From Dactylosporangium vinaceum (lineage in GTDB: Bacteria; Actinomycetota; Actinomycetes; Mycobacteriales; Micromonosporaceae): a stretch of DNA of 64,000 nt. Position 1 is the first letter of the stretch. Each line of letters begins with the position of its first letter. Shown piece by piece: positions 47,011 through 58,688 of the stretch. Below the pieces are notes generated by a model that made no database searches, was not told the origin of the DNA, and saw nothing but the letters and a program-made list of their open reading frames with translations. The position numbers and the translations under genes are program-made. The stretch is taken from positions 930,001-994,000 of the forward strand of contig NZ_CP061913.1 of NCBI RefSeq assembly GCF_019904175.1. The letters run 5' to 3'.

Positions 47011-48774
47011 ATGAGTCGTGTTCTCGCCGCGGTCGCCTGGCCTTATGCCAACGGACCGCGCCACATCGGTCACGTGTCCGGATTCGGGGTGCCGTCCGAC
47101 GTCTTCAGCCGCTACATGCGGATGGCCGGGCACGACGTGCTGATGGTGTCGGGCACCGACGAGCACGGCACGCCCATCCAGGTCCAGGCCGACGCCGAGG
47201 GTGTGACCCCGCGGGAGCTGGTCGACCGGTACAACCGGGTGATCGTCGAGGACCTGCACGGCCTCGGGCTGTCCTACGACCTGTTCACCCGGACCACCAC
47301 CGGCAACCACTACCAGGTTGTCCAGGAGCTCTTCGCCGGGCTCTACGACAACGGGTACATCATCGCCCGGACCACGCTCGGCGCGATCTCGCCGTCGACC
47401 GGGCGCACGCTGCCCGACCGGTACATCGAGGGGACCTGCCCGATCTGCGGGTACGACAGCGCCCGCGGCGACCAGTGCGACAACTGCGGCAACCAGCTCG
47501 ACCCGGAGCAGCTGATCAATCCCCGCTCGAAGATCAACGGGGAGACGCCGCAGTTCGTCGAGACCGAGCACTTCTTCCTCGACCTCCCCGCGTTCGCCGA
47601 CCAGCTCAACGCCTGGCTCGACACGCGCGAGGACTGGCGCCCCAACGTGCTGAAGTTCTCCCGCAACCTCATCGACGACCTCCAGCCCCGGGCGATCACC
47701 CGCGACCTGGAGTGGGGCGTGCCGATCCCGCTCGAGGCGTGGAAGGACCGCACCGACAAGCGGATCTACGTGTGGTTCGACGCGGTGATCGGCTACCTGT
47801 CGGCCTCGATCGAGTGGGCCCGGCGCACCGGCGACCCCGAGGCGTGGCGGCAGTGGTGGCAGGACCCGCAGGCCCAGGGCTACTACTTCATGGGTAAGGA
47901 CAACATCGTCTTCCACTCGGTGATCTGGCCGTCGATCCTGCTGGGCTACTCCGGCCCGAAGCCGCAGGCCCTGGGCGCGCTCAACCTGCCGACCGAGGTG
48001 GTCTCCTCGGAGTACCTGACGATGGAGGGCAAGAAGTTCTCCTCCTCCCGCCGCGTGGTCATCTACGTGCGGGACTTCCTGGAGCGCTACGACGCCGACG
48101 CGCTGCGCTACTTCATCGCCGTGGCCGGCCCCGAGTCCAACGACACCGACTTCACCTGGTCGGAGTTCCGCCGCCGCAACAACGACGAGCTCGTCGCCGG
48201 CTGGGGCAACCTGGTCAACCGCTCGATCTCGATGGCGGCCAAGAACTTCGGCGAGATCCCCGCGGCCGGCGAGCTGACCGCCGAGGACACGGCGCTGCTG
48301 GCGTCGGTGCGGGCGGGCTTCGACACGGTCGGGCAGCTGATCGGCAAGCACCGGCAGAAGGCCGCGATCACCGAGGCCATGCGGATCGTCGGCGAGGTGA
48401 ACAAGTACTTCTCCGATCAGGCCCCGTGGAAGCTCAAGGAGGACAAGGCCCGGATGGGCACCGTCCTGCACGTGGCGCTCCAGGCGGTGCAGGACTGCAA
48501 CACGCTGCTGACGCCGTTCCTGCCGCACGCCGCCCAGCGCATCCACGAGCTGCTCGGCGGCACCGGGGTGCACGCGCCGATGCCCGAGATCCGCGAGGTC
48601 GAGGATCTGGACAACGGCACGACGTACCCGGTCCTGATGGGCGACTACACCGTCGGCACCCGGTGGGAGCACGTCGAGATCCAGGCGGGCACCGCACTGC
48701 AGGCGCCGACCCCGGTGTTCAAGAAGCTCGACGAGTCGATCGTCGAGGAGGAACTGGCCCGACTGCAGAGCTAG
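47011..48774 (+). CDS. metG: Methionyl-tRNA synthetase
   Basis: 587 aa class I synthetase that charges tRNA-Met. HIGH motif at 18-21, zinc knuckle cysteines C143, C146, C156 and C159, and KMSKS as KFSSS (342-346), followed by the anticodon-binding helical domain. No C-terminal EMAP/dimerisation domain, so the short form. ATG 47011. The stop overlaps the next gene's stop tail to tail (CTAG). Confidence 0.97.
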   Translation: MSRVLAAVAWPYANGPRHIGHVSGFGVPSDVFSRYMRMAGHDVLMVSGTDEHGTPIQVQADAEGVTPRELVDRYNRVIVEDLHGLGLSYDLFTRTTTGNHYQVVQELFAGLYDNGYIIARTTLGAISPSTGRTLPDRYIEGTCPICGYDSARGDQCDNCGNQLDPEQLINPRSKINGETPQFVETEHFFLDLPAFADQLNAWLDTREDWRPNVLKFSRNLIDDLQPRAITRDLEWGVPIPLEAWKDRTDKRIYVWFDAVIGYLSASIEWARRTGDPEAWRQWWQDPQAQGYYFMGKDNIVFHSVIWPSILLGYSGPKPQALGALNLPTEVVSSEYLTMEGKKFSSSRRVVIYVRDFLERYDADALRYFIAVAGPESNDTDFTWSEFRRRNNDELVAGWGNLVNRSISMAAKNFGEIPAAGELTAEDTALLASVRAGFDTVGQLIGKHRQKAAITEAMRIVGEVNKYFSDQAPWKLKEDKARMGTVLHVALQAVQDCNTLLTPFLPHAAQRIHELLGGTGVHAPMPEIREVEDLDNGTTYPVLMGDYTVGTRWEHVEIQAGTALQAPTPVFKKLDESIVEEELARLQS

Positions 48775-49955
48775 ATGGTGTACCAGCTGTCGCTCTCGTG
48801 GGCGTCGGACACCTCGGTGGCCGGCGCCCACGCCTCGTAGAGGCCGCGCTCGACGCAGTGGGCACCGAGGCGGGCCACCTGGTCGCCGTCGGGCCGGGAC
48901 AGCCGCAGCCGCAGCCAGTCGCCCTCCTGGCGGATCACCGTGCAGCGGGCCTCCCGCCAGGTCGCGCGGGGCACGCGGCGGGCCAGGGAGTCGAGGGGGT
49001 AGCGCGCCGCCCGGGTCTTCGCCGCGACGCGGAACTCGCCCGGCGGGTCGACGATCGCCTCGAACAGGTTGTCGCGGTAGGTCCCCACGTAGCGGGTCAG
49101 GCCCGGCTCGATCGGGAAGTACTCCTGGTCGGACTGGTCCGGCAGCAGGTGGCGCCACTGCGGGCCGTGCATCCGGCTCCAGGCCCGCTGCTCCGGCAGG
49201 TACGTGTAGAGCGTGACCTCGGTGCCGTCGCGGGTGTAGGCGACGAGCGAGGTGTTGGCCGGTAGCGGCAGCTCGGCCAGGTCGGCGGTGACGAACTCGG
49301 GCACGATGTGCTTGCCGCTGGGGGCGAAGCCGGTGCCGATGACCGGCGGTCCGAGGCGGTCGTGCGGCGGCATCGTGACCAGGCCGGCGTAGGCGCCGGC
49401 GAGCGGCACGTCGTAGTCGTGGGCGTCGACGGCCCGCCAGCGCACCGCGAAGACCACGTCGGCGGTGTTGTGCTCGCCGGTCAGGATGGCCAGGTCCTCG
49501 GGCGTGCGCAGGTGGGCCACGTCGAAGGCGCGGTAGCAGAAGCCGCTGATCGGCCAGCCCTTCAGGTATCCGTGCAGCTGCCGGCCGGACAGAAACTTGA
49601 TCATCCGGGTCCCGCGCCGCACCACCGCGGTGCGGCGGATCGGGGCGAGCGCGCCCGCGGCGGCCGGGGTCTGGCTCAGCCGGTGGACGGTGGCCCAGTC
49701 CAGCGCCCGAGTGACCGGCATCAGCAGCGGCTCGTCCTCCAGCCCGTCAAGGGCGGAGGTGACCTCGGTGGCGTGGACGAAGCGACGGTACGGCCACTTG
49801 GCCCCCGGGCGCGGGTTGGGCAGGAAGCCCGGCGCCGGCTGGGTGGCGTACACCTCGTACGCCGCGCCCTGGGCGATCTCCTCGGCCGGGTACGCCACGC
49901 CGTCGATGGTCACGCTGTGCGTCGCGGACCCTTCCGCGTGTCCGATTACCGTCAC
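48771..49955 (-). CDS. Conserved hypothetical protein
   Basis: 394-aa soluble protein with no family I recognise. Mixed alpha/beta, Trp/Tyr-rich; repeated blocks such as [20 protein letters not shown] and [19 protein letters not shown]. No signal peptide, membrane helix or known catalytic motif. Start at 49955 (GTG). Overlaps metG tail to tail by 4 bp and is divergent from tatD. Confidence 0.7.
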   Translation of the reverse strand: MTVIGHAEGSATHSVTIDGVAYPAEEIAQGAAYEVYATQPAPGFLPNPRPGAKWPYRRFVHATEVTSALDGLEDEPLLMPVTRALDWATVHRLSQTPAAAGALAPIRRTAVVRRGTRMIKFLSGRQLHGYLKGWPISGFCYRAFDVAHLRTPEDLAILTGEHNTADVVFAVRWRAVDAHDYDVPLAGAYAGLVTMPPHDRLGPPVIGTGFAPSGKHIVPEFVTADLAELPLPANTSLVAYTRDGTEVTLYTYLPEQRAWSRMHGPQWRHLLPDQSDQEYFPIEPGLTRYVGTYRDNLFEAIVDPPGEFRVAAKTRAARYPLDSLARRVPRATWREARCTVIRQEGDWLRLRLSRPDGDQVARLGAHCVERGLYEAWAPATEVSDAHESDSWYTI

Positions 49956-50036
49956 TTTCCCGACGCTAGGGTGGCGTCATGGTGCCGAGATGAATGGAAA
50001 GTGAACGACACATCGGGCATGGCATCCTGGACCCCG

Positions 50037-50915
50037 ATGAGTGCGAGAAAACACAGCCGCCAGGGTGCGTTCCCCCCGGCGACGGAGCCTTTGCCGGTCG
50101 CGGTGCTGGACAGCCACACCCACATCGACATCACACTTGACGGCCCCTACGAGTCGATGGGCGGCGAAGGTGGTGCCGGCCCGGCCACCGTCGAGGACGC
50201 GATCGCCCGGGCCACCGCGGCCGGCGTCGACCGGCTGGTGCAGGTCGGCGTCGACGTCGAGTCGTCCCGGTGGGGCGCGGAGGTGGCCGAGCGCCACCCG
50301 GCCGTGCTCGCCACCGTGGCCCTGCACCCCAACGACGCCCCCCGGCTGGCCGACCTCGACGGTGCGCTTCGCGAGATCGAGCGGCTGGCCGCCCACCCGC
50401 GGGTGCGGGGCATCGGCGAGACCGGGCTCGACTACTTCCGCACCGGCGACGAGGGGCGCAAGGCCCAGCACGAGAGCTTCCGGGCCCACATCGCCATCGC
50501 CAAGCGGCACGGCAAGACGCTCGTCATCCACGACCGCGACGCCCACGACGACATCCTGCGGGTGATCGACGAGGAGGGCGCGCCCGACCAGGTCGTCATG
50601 CACTGCTACTCCGGCGACGAGGAGTTCGCCCGGGAGTGCCTCGACCGCGGGTTCCTGCTGAGCTTCGCCGGCACCGTGACCTTCGGCAACGCCGGGCACC
50701 TGCGCCGGGCCGCGGCGATCACCCCGCTGGACGCGATGCTCGTCGAGACCGACGCGCCGTTCCTGACCCCGATGCCGTACCGCGGGCGCCCCAACGCCTC
50801 CTACCTGATCCCGCTGACCGTGCGGGCCCTGGCCGACGTCACCGGCCACGACCTGGCCGCGCTGTGCGCCGCGATCTCGGCCAACGGCGAACGAGCCTTC
50901 GGACCCTGGACGTGA
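50037..50915 (+). CDS. tatD: TatD-family metal-dependent hydrolase (DNase)
   Basis: 292 aa TIM-barrel hydrolase acting on DNA 3' ends. Metal ligands: DSHTHID (HxH), ETGLDYFR (Glu), VIHDRDA (His), MHCYSGD (His) and ETDAPFL (Asp). The start is uncertain: ATG 50037, ATG 50019 or GTG 50001 are all in frame and none has a strong ribosome site. The stop overlaps the rsmA GTG (GTGA), the usual tatD-rsmA-ispE arrangement. Confidence 0.93.
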   Translation: MSARKHSRQGAFPPATEPLPVAVLDSHTHIDITLDGPYESMGGEGGAGPATVEDAIARATAAGVDRLVQVGVDVESSRWGAEVAERHPAVLATVALHPNDAPRLADLDGALREIERLAAHPRVRGIGETGLDYFRTGDEGRKAQHESFRAHIAIAKRHGKTLVIHDRDAHDDILRVIDEEGAPDQVVMHCYSGDEEFARECLDRGFLLSFAGTVTFGNAGHLRRAAAITPLDAMLVETDAPFLTPMPYRGRPNASYLIPLTVRALADVTGHDLAALCAAISANGERAFGPWT

Positions 50916-51811
50916 CACTCCTCGGCCCCGCCGACGTGCGGCAGCTGGCGGACCGCCTCGGCATCCGCCCCACGAAGCAGCTCGGGCAGAACTTCGTGCA
51001 CGACCCCAACACCGTGCGCCGGATCGTGCGGGCCGCCGAGCTCACCCCGGACGACGTGGTGCTCGAGGTCGGGCCGGGGCTCGGCTCGCTGACCCTGGCC
51101 CTGCTGGAGCGCGAGCTGCCGGTGTGCGCGGTGGAGATCGACCCGCCGCTGGCCGCCGCCCTGCCGGAGACGGTCGCCAAGTTCGCACCGGAGCACGCGG
51201 ACCGGTTGACGGTCATCACCGGGGACGCGCTGCGGGCCGACCTCGCGTCCGTGCGGCCCTCGGCCCTGGTCGCGAACCTGCCGTACAACGTCGCCGTCCC
51301 GGTTGTCCTGCACCTGCTGGCCACCGTGCCGTCGCTGCGGCACGGGCTGGTCATGGTGCAGAAGGAGGTCGCCGACCGGCTCACCGCCGGCCCGGGGTCG
51401 CGGGTCTACGGGGTGCCGAGCGTCAAGCTCGCCTGGTACGCGACCGCGCGCCAGGCCGGCAAGGTCCCGGCCGCCGTGTTCTGGCCCGTGCCCAACGTGG
51501 AGTCCGGACTGGTGAGCTTCGCCGTGCACGACGGCGTCGCGGGCGACCGGCGCGACACGTTCGCGGTCATCGACGCGGCCTTCGCCCAGCGGCGCAAGAC
51601 CCTGCGGGCCGCCCTGGCCGGATGGGCCGGCAGCCCGAACGAGGCCGAGCGCATCCTGCGGGCCGCCGGTGTCGACCCCGGACTGCGGGGTGAGCAGCTC
51701 ACGGTGGAGGACTTCACTCGGATCGCCGTTCAGGGCCGGCGCCGGCCGGCCGGCTCTGCGCCGACGGGGCCGGTGTCGCCTGACGACCGGGCCACCGGGG
51801 AGCCCGGGTAG
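50912..51811 (+). CDS. rsmA: 16S rRNA dimethyladenosine transferase
   Basis: 299 aa KsgA enzyme that dimethylates A1518/A1519 of 16S rRNA late in 30S assembly. [17 protein letters not shown], the SAM site [12 protein letters not shown], and catalytic NLPYNV (NLPY) are intact; C-terminal helical domain present ([12 protein letters not shown]). GTG 50912 overlaps the tatD stop. Its TAG is part of the TAGGGT -10 of ispE. Confidence 0.97.
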   Translation: MTLLGPADVRQLADRLGIRPTKQLGQNFVHDPNTVRRIVRAAELTPDDVVLEVGPGLGSLTLALLERELPVCAVEIDPPLAAALPETVAKFAPEHADRLTVITGDALRADLASVRPSALVANLPYNVAVPVVLHLLATVPSLRHGLVMVQKEVADRLTAGPGSRVYGVPSVKLAWYATARQAGKVPAAVFWPVPNVESGLVSFAVHDGVAGDRRDTFAVIDAAFAQRRKTLRAALAGWAGSPNEAERILRAAGVDPGLRGEQLTVEDFTRIAVQGRRRPAGSAPTGPVSPDDRATGEPG

Positions 51812-51820
51812 GGTGCAGCA

Positions 51821-52771
51821 GTGACCGAGCCGCTCTTCTCCGAGGACGACGAGGAGTTCGACCGGCCGCGCCTGGCCGCGCACGGACCGGTCCGGGTCCG
51901 CGTGCCCGCGAAGATCAACCTCCACCTGCACGTGGGACCGGTCCGCCCCGACGGCTTCCACGAGCTCACCACCGTCTACCACGCGATCGGGCTCTACGAC
52001 GAGCTCACCGCCCGCCGCGGCGACACGCTGACGCTGACCATGGAGGGCGAGGGCACCGGCGCGCTCTCCCTGGGCGAGGACAACCTGATCATGCGCGCGG
52101 TGCGGGCCCTGGCCGCCGAGACCGGCCACGACGCCTTCGCGCGGCTGCACCTGAAGAAGCAGATCCCGATCGCGGCCGGCCTGGCCGGTGGCAGCGCCGA
52201 CGCCGCCGCCGCGCTCGTGGCCTGCGACCACCTGTGGGGCACCGGCCTCGCCCGCGACGACCTCGCCGCCATCGCCGCCACCCTGGGCTCGGACATCCCG
52301 TTCCTGGTCCTCGGCGGCACGGCGCTGGGCACCGGCCGCGGCGAGCTCGTCAGCCCCGTGCTCACCGGCGGGCACGCCTGGCACTGGGTGCTCGCAGTCG
52401 CCGACGAGGGGCTCTCCACGCCCGTGGTGTACAAGACGTTCGACGAGCTCGGCGGGGCCGGCGTGGCCGGCTCACCCGACGACCTGCTCGCCGCGCTGCG
52501 CCAGCGCGACCCCGAGGTCCTCGCCGACCGGCTCGCCAACGACCTCCAGGCCGCCGCCCTGCACCTGCGCCCCGAGCTGCGCCAGGTGCTCGACGCCGGC
52601 CTCGACGCGGGCGCCCTGGCCGGGCTGGTCTCCGGCTCCGGCCCCACCTGTGTCTTCCTGGCCGAGGACGCCCGGCACGCGGCGCTGCTCGCGGCCGAGC
52701 TCGAGGCCCGCGCATGTTGCCGGGCCGTGCGTACCGCGGCCGGACCGGTTCCCGGGGCAAGGGTGTTGTAG
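51821..52771 (+). CDS. ispE: 4-diphosphocytidyl-2-C-methyl-D-erythritol kinase
   Basis: 316-aa GHMP kinase of the MEP isoprenoid pathway; phosphorylates CDP-ME. AKINLHLHVGPVRPDGFHEL (30-49) and ATP-binding PIAAGLAGGSADAAAA (116-131), then GSGPTCVFLAED near the C-terminus. GTG 51821 lies 6 nt after TAGGGT (51809-51814), suggesting a leaderless transcript in addition to readthrough from rsmA. Confidence 0.96.
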   Translation: MTEPLFSEDDEEFDRPRLAAHGPVRVRVPAKINLHLHVGPVRPDGFHELTTVYHAIGLYDELTARRGDTLTLTMEGEGTGALSLGEDNLIMRAVRALAAETGHDAFARLHLKKQIPIAAGLAGGSADAAAALVACDHLWGTGLARDDLAAIAATLGSDIPFLVLGGTALGTGRGELVSPVLTGGHAWHWVLAVADEGLSTPVVYKTFDELGGAGVAGSPDDLLAALRQRDPEVLADRLANDLQAAALHLRPELRQVLDAGLDAGALAGLVSGSGPTCVFLAEDARHAALLAAELEARACCRAVRTAAGPVPGARVL

Positions 52772-52793
52772 TGGCTTCTCGAAGGACTTTGTG

Positions 52794-54587
<1,794 letters not shown>

Positions 54588-54607
54588 GCTCGCTTTAGGA
54601 TTGCGGT

Positions 54608-55084
54608 ATGGCCGCTCACTTTCCTGTCAACCACCACCTGAGGCCGCTCTACCGGCTGCTGGCCGCGGTGTCGGGCCTGTACATGCTGGTTTTCGGCGTG
54701 GCCGGCTTCATCGCGACCTCCGGATCCGACTTCTTCACCCGGGACGACGCCGAGTGGGTCCTGGGCCTGCGCACCAACCCGGCGTTCTCACTGCTGTCCA
54801 TCGTGGCCGGCGCGGTCGTCCTCGGCGCCAACGTCATCGGCCGCAACCTGGCCCACGCGATCAACACGCTGGCCTCCATCGTCCTGATCGTGGTCGGCAT
54901 GGCCATGCTCGCCCTGATGCAGACCGAGGCGAACATCTTCGCGTTCTCCATGGTCAACGTGATCGTCACGTTCATCCTGGGCTTCGTGATCGGCACCGCC
55001 AGCCTCTACGACCGCGTAGGCCCGCGCACCGCCGCGACGGCCGAGGACACCCACCGCAACAGCCCGGCCGCCGCCCGCTCCTGA
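54608..55084 (+). CDS. DUF4383 membrane protein
   Basis: 158 aa with four membrane helices (about 18-38, 58-75, 85-103 and 112-130); the motif PLYRLLAAVSGLYMLVFGVAGFI is typical of DUF4383. Function unknown. ATG 54608 lies 6 nt after TAGGAT (54596-54601), so expression is likely leaderless. Confidence 0.85.
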   Translation: MAAHFPVNHHLRPLYRLLAAVSGLYMLVFGVAGFIATSGSDFFTRDDAEWVLGLRTNPAFSLLSIVAGAVVLGANVIGRNLAHAINTLASIVLIVVGMAMLALMQTEANIFAFSMVNVIVTFILGFVIGTASLYDRVGPRTAATAEDTHRNSPAAARS

Positions 55085-55343
55085 GCCGGCCCGCTCTTGA
55101 GCCGGCCCGCTTCTGATCCAGCTCACCGGCCCGGTCCTGGTCATTCCGGGATCGGGCCAGATGGCTGAGTGGACCCACTACCCTCCGCAGTGAACCTTGG
55201 AGGCGATTTGGGGGCGCTGGCTACCATGAGTTTGGGAAGACGGCGCGCGAACGGGCCGATTCGTGTGGCGTACCGGTGTTTCGTTTCCCGGAAATTCAAG
55301 ACCACGACTCGCCCCGGTACCACGGCGATGATGGTCTGGGGGC

Positions 55344-56132
55344 ATGACTGACGCGTTGCTGATCGCCGGCGGTGACGAGCCAGACACCGGCAGTGGCGTC
55401 GGCAGCGGCAGTAGCAGTGGCGTCGGAGAGCACCTGCTGCACGCGGACCTGCACAACCACACCCTCCTCTCCGACGGCGCCGGCTCCGCCGAGGACGCCT
55501 TCGCCTCGATGCGCGCCGCGGGCCTGGACGTCGCCGCGCTCACCGACCACGCGTACGGCCGTTCCGAGCCCGCGAAGACGATCGACGACGAGGGCTGGCG
55601 CCGCCTGAGCAAGCTCGCCGACGCCGCCGACGACCCCGGCGCGTTCGTGGCCATGCGCGGCTTCGAATGGTCGAGCACGTCACTCGGGCACATGAACGTC
55701 TGGGGCGGCGACCGCTGGATCGAGCCCCTGCCGCTGCGCTCCGACGGCGTACCCCCGGCCTCCGCCATCCCGGACGAGGGCCCGCCCGATGCGCCCGCCG
55801 CGATGCTGGCCTTCCACGACTGGCTGGCCGCCGGGGACGAGCTCATCAGCTTCAACCACCCGGGGCGCGAGCGGGGGCGGTTCGGGCTGTTCCGGTACGA
55901 CCCGCGGCTGGCCGAGCGCCTGGTCGCGCTCGAGATGTTCAACCGGGACGAGGACTACCTGTTCGAGGGCGTCGGCCCCGATGGTGATCTCAGCGGCCCC
56001 GACGGTGAGGTTCGCGGCGGCGGGCTCCTCTCACCTGGCCGCACCCTCTCGGCCGGCTCGGCGGGCGGCGCCCCCGCGGCGGCCGGCGGCGGCGCGCGCG
56101 GCGGCGGTCGGGCGCGGTGTCGCCGCTCGTGA
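55344..56132 (+). CDS. PHP-domain hydrolase, N-terminal part (split by frameshift)
   Basis: 262 aa as read. PHP metal-binding motifs HADLHNHTLLSDG (about 33-45), ALTDHAYG, and NHPGRE identify a polymerase/histidinol-phosphatase-type hydrolase. Normal sequence ends about residue 210 (EMFNRDEDYLFEG); after that the frame runs into Gly/Ala/Arg low complexity and stops. The expected continuation is in the next frame at 56117. The break lies in a GGC-rich tract (about 56065-56116), where slippage, a real mutation or sequencing error are all possible. Ser/Gly repeat near the N-terminus. ATG 55344. Confidence 0.7.
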   Translation: MTDALLIAGGDEPDTGSGVGSGSSSGVGEHLLHADLHNHTLLSDGAGSAEDAFASMRAAGLDVAALTDHAYGRSEPAKTIDDEGWRRLSKLADAADDPGAFVAMRGFEWSSTSLGHMNVWGGDRWIEPLPLRSDGVPPASAIPDEGPPDAPAAMLAFHDWLAAGDELISFNHPGRERGRFGLFRYDPRLAERLVALEMFNRDEDYLFEGVGPDGDLSGPDGEVRGGGLLSPGRTLSAGSAGGAPAAAGGGARGGGRARCRRS

Positions 56133-56710
56133 GCTGCCTCGACGCGGGCTGGCGGGTCGGGCTGGCCGGGGTGACCGATGAGCATCGGGAGGGGTGGGGG
56201 TTCCACGGCGGGCTCGGGCGGACCGGGCTCTGGGCGCCCAGCCGGACGCGCGCGGGGGTGCGGGCGGCGCTGCTGGGGCGGCGGATGTTCGCCACCCGTG
56301 AGCGTGGGCTGCGGGTCGACGCTCGGCTCGACGGGGTGGCCATGGGCGGGAGCTGGCGGCGAGATGCCAAAAATGTGTCAAATGCCCGGAAAGCGCAAAA
56401 TGCCGGGAATGTGCGGATTGCGCTGAAGTTCGACGCGCCGGCGGAGTGGGGTGGGCAGGGGCTGCGGGTGCAGGTGCTGCAGCGGGGTGAGCCGGTGCCC
56501 GAGGTGGTTGCGGAGGTCGACTTCCGGGTGGGCGGCGGGGTGCTGCGGTTCGTGGCGCGCGTCAGCACCGAACCGGGGGACTGGGTGGTGCTGCGGATCA
56601 CCGATCCGGGGCGGGAGGGCGATCCCCGGGCCGCCCGGCTGCCGGGGTTCCGGTCGGCCGGGCGGGCCGTGGCCTACCTGAGTCCGTTCTTCATTTCCCG
56701 GCCCCGGTGA
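56117..56710 (+). CDS. PHP-domain hydrolase, C-terminal part (split by frameshift)
   Basis: 197 aa. Continues the preceding gene: SPLVSCLDAGWRVGLAGVTDEH has the expected PHP C-terminal Asp/His, then RRMFATRERGLRVDARLDG and a beta-sandwich tail (about 85-190). It has its own GTG but no ribosome site, so it is probably not separately translated unless coupled. Overlaps the convergent TetR gene by 20 bp. Confidence 0.65.
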   Translation: MSPLVSCLDAGWRVGLAGVTDEHREGWGFHGGLGRTGLWAPSRTRAGVRAALLGRRMFATRERGLRVDARLDGVAMGGSWRRDAKNVSNARKAQNAGNVRIALKFDAPAEWGGQGLRVQVLQRGEPVPEVVAEVDFRVGGGVLRFVARVSTEPGDWVVLRITDPGREGDPRAARLPGFRSAGRAVAYLSPFFISRPR

Positions 56711-57374
56711 CGAGCGTCGGCTTGCCCTCCATGTTGGACAGGCCGTTCCACGCCAGGTTGACCAGGTGCGCGGCGACGACTTCCTTCTTCGGCTTGCGTA
56801 CCTCCAGCCACCAGCGGCCGGTCAGGGCGACCATGCCGACCAGCGCCTGCGAGTAGAGCTCGGCCAGCTTCGGGTCGAAGCCGCGGCGCTTGAACTCCGC
56901 GCCGAGGATGTGCTCGGCCTGGTGGGCCACGTCGTTGAGGACGCTCATGAAGTTGCCGGTGGGGGACATGACCGGGCTCTCGCGGACCAGGACGCGGAAG
57001 CCGTCGGTCTCCGCCTCGATGTAGTCCAGGAGGGCCAGGGCGGCCTGCTCCAGCAGCTCGTGCGGGTGGCCCGCGGTCAGGGCGTTGGTGATGCGGTCGA
57101 GCAGGGAGCGGACCTCGCGGTCGACGACTACTGCGTAGAGGCCCTCCTTGCCGCCGAAGTGCTCGTAGACGACCGGCTTGGAGACCTTCGCCCGCGACGC
57201 CACCTCCTCGATGGAGGTGGCGTCGAAGCCCCGCTCGGCGAAGAGCGCGCGGCCGATCGCTATCAGCTGCTCACGGCGCTGGGCGGCGGACATCCGCACC
57301 CGTGACTTGGGTGACAGGGTCGGCGGCGGTACGGGCGGCCGCGGCTGGGCGATGTCCTCCGGGCGCTCGGTCAC
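56691..57374 (-). CDS. TetR-family repressor of the desaturase operon
   Basis: 227 aa. HTH in RREQLIAIGRALFAERGFDA then TSIEEVASRAKVSKPVVYEH (about residues 30-75), a helical ligand-binding domain behind it. The GTG overlaps the desaturase stop (GTGA), so both are one transcript, and the 31-bp palindrome upstream of the desaturase is the likely operator. Similar pairs sense acyl-CoA or fatty-acid state; that ligand is inference. Confidence 0.88.
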   Translation of the reverse strand: MTERPEDIAQPRPPVPPPTLSPKSRVRMSAAQRREQLIAIGRALFAERGFDATSIEEVASRAKVSKPVVYEHFGGKEGLYAVVVDREVRSLLDRITNALTAGHPHELLEQAALALLDYIEAETDGFRVLVRESPVMSPTGNFMSVLNDVAHQAEHILGAEFKRRGFDPKLAELYSQALVGMVALTGRWWLEVRKPKKEVVAAHLVNLAWNGLSNMEGKPTLVTGAGK

Positions 57375-58348
57375 CCGTTCATCGTGCCAGCCGCGACGCG
57401 CTTCGCGTCCAGCCGGTCCTTCCGGGGCCACCGGACGTTCGTCGCCCAGCCGAGCTTCTCGAAGATCCAGATGAGGCGGGCGTTGATGTCGATCTGGCCC
57501 TTGTCGACGCCGTGGCGGGCGCACGTCGGGTCGGCGTGGTGCAGGTTGTGCCAGCTCTCACCGAAGGACAGGATCGCCAGCGGCCAGAAGTTGCTGGCCT
57601 TGTCGCCGTCGCGGGTCTCGAACGGGCGCTCGCCGTACACGTGGCAGATGGAGTTGATCGACCAGGTGACGTGGTGCAGCAGGCCGATGCGGATGATGCC
57701 GGCCCAGAAGAGCGCCGACAGGGCGCCCTGCCACGACCAGGTGACCAGGCCGGCGATGATCGCCGGGAGCGTCACCGAGAGGGTGACGATCAGGGGGAAC
57801 GCCTTGTCGATGCGCTGGATGTCCCGGTCGGCCATCAGGTCGGGGGCGAAGCGGTCGCGGTTGGACACCTCGCGGAAGAACAGCCAGCCCACGTGGGCGT
57901 AGAACAGGCCCTTGACCAGGCCGCCGAAGCTCTCGCCGAAGCGCCACGGCGAGTGCGGGTCGCCCTCGCGGTCGGAGAACGCGTGGTGGCGGCGGTGGTC
58001 GGCGACCCACTGCGTCGGGTTGCCCTCGATAGCGGTGCTGCCGGCGATGGTCAGCGCGATGCGCAGCCCGCGGTTGGCCTTGAACGCCCCATGGGTCAGG
58101 TACCGGTGGAAGCCGGTCCCGATGCCCAGTCCCCCGATGACGTAGAAAATGGCGCCGAGGACCACGTCGAGCCAGCTCAGACCCCAGCCCCAGGCGACCG
58201 GCACGGCGGCGATCAGCGCGACGAACGGCAGGATCACGAAGAACCACAGCGCGACGACGATCGCTGTCGGCTGCTTGCCCTCGGTGAGCGGCTTCGGCCC
58301 GTTGGCGGGGCCTTCGGTGGACGTGGGGTCAAGGACCGATACGGACAT
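57371..58348 (-). CDS. Acyl-CoA delta-9 desaturase
   Basis: 325-aa membrane di-iron desaturase that introduces a cis double bond into acyl chains. Three His boxes: HRYLTH (81-86), HRRHH (118-122) and HNLHH near the C-terminus; about four helices. ATG 58348 has GAGAGG upstream. First gene of an operon with TetR; 39 bp before it lies the operator at 58387-58417, so membrane unsaturation is probably controlled by that repressor. Confidence 0.93.
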   Translation of the reverse strand: MSVSVLDPTSTEGPANGPKPLTEGKQPTAIVVALWFFVILPFVALIAAVPVAWGWGLSWLDVVLGAIFYVIGGLGIGTGFHRYLTHGAFKANRGLRIALTIAGSTAIEGNPTQWVADHRRHHAFSDREGDPHSPWRFGESFGGLVKGLFYAHVGWLFFREVSNRDRFAPDLMADRDIQRIDKAFPLIVTLSVTLPAIIAGLVTWSWQGALSALFWAGIIRIGLLHHVTWSINSICHVYGERPFETRDGDKASNFWPLAILSFGESWHNLHHADPTCARHGVDKGQIDINARLIWIFEKLGWATNVRWPRKDRLDAKRVAAGTMNG

Positions 58349-58386
58349 GGCACCTCTCAAGGGGACTCGTCGGCAACTGGGCTACG

Positions 58387-58417
58387 CCTACGTCACCGTA
58401 ACTTACGGAGGCGTAGG
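58387..58417. promoter_or_regulatory. 31-bp operator of the desaturase-TetR operon
   Basis: Nested palindrome centred on 58402: CCTACG (58387) / CGTAGG and CCGTAA-C-TTACGG (58396-58408). Length suits a TetR dimer pair. It overlaps the expected promoter region of the operon. Confidence 0.72.
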
Positions 58418-58570
58418 TTGGCCATATGGAGCTGGTGTCAAGGCGATTACCCGGTGTTCCATTGTGATCTTCGTCCGGCCACGAACGGCTGAACTCAACA
58501 AAAAAATCGGCGGGAACCCCTGGGGCAAAAGGGATCGACGCGCCGGTTAGGCTTCGCTGAGCGTGGTTGA

Positions 58571-58642
58571 TGGGGTGTGGGGTAACGGCAGCCCGCAGGC
58601 CTTTGGAGCCTTGCAGTCCTGGTTCGAATCCAGGCACCCCAG
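58571..58642 (+). tRNA. tRNA-Gln (anticodon TTG)
   Basis: Acceptor TGGGGTG pairs with CACCCCA; D arm GGG/CCC; anticodon loop CTTTGGA gives TTG; T arm CTGGTTCGAATCCAG. CCA is encoded at 58643-58645. A TAGGCT -10 lies at 58548-58553. It stands directly before glmU, as in other actinobacteria. Confidence 0.96.
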
Positions 58643-58688
58643 CCACCTGACTACGATGAGGCGCACCGACACCGTCGAGGAGCGCTCC

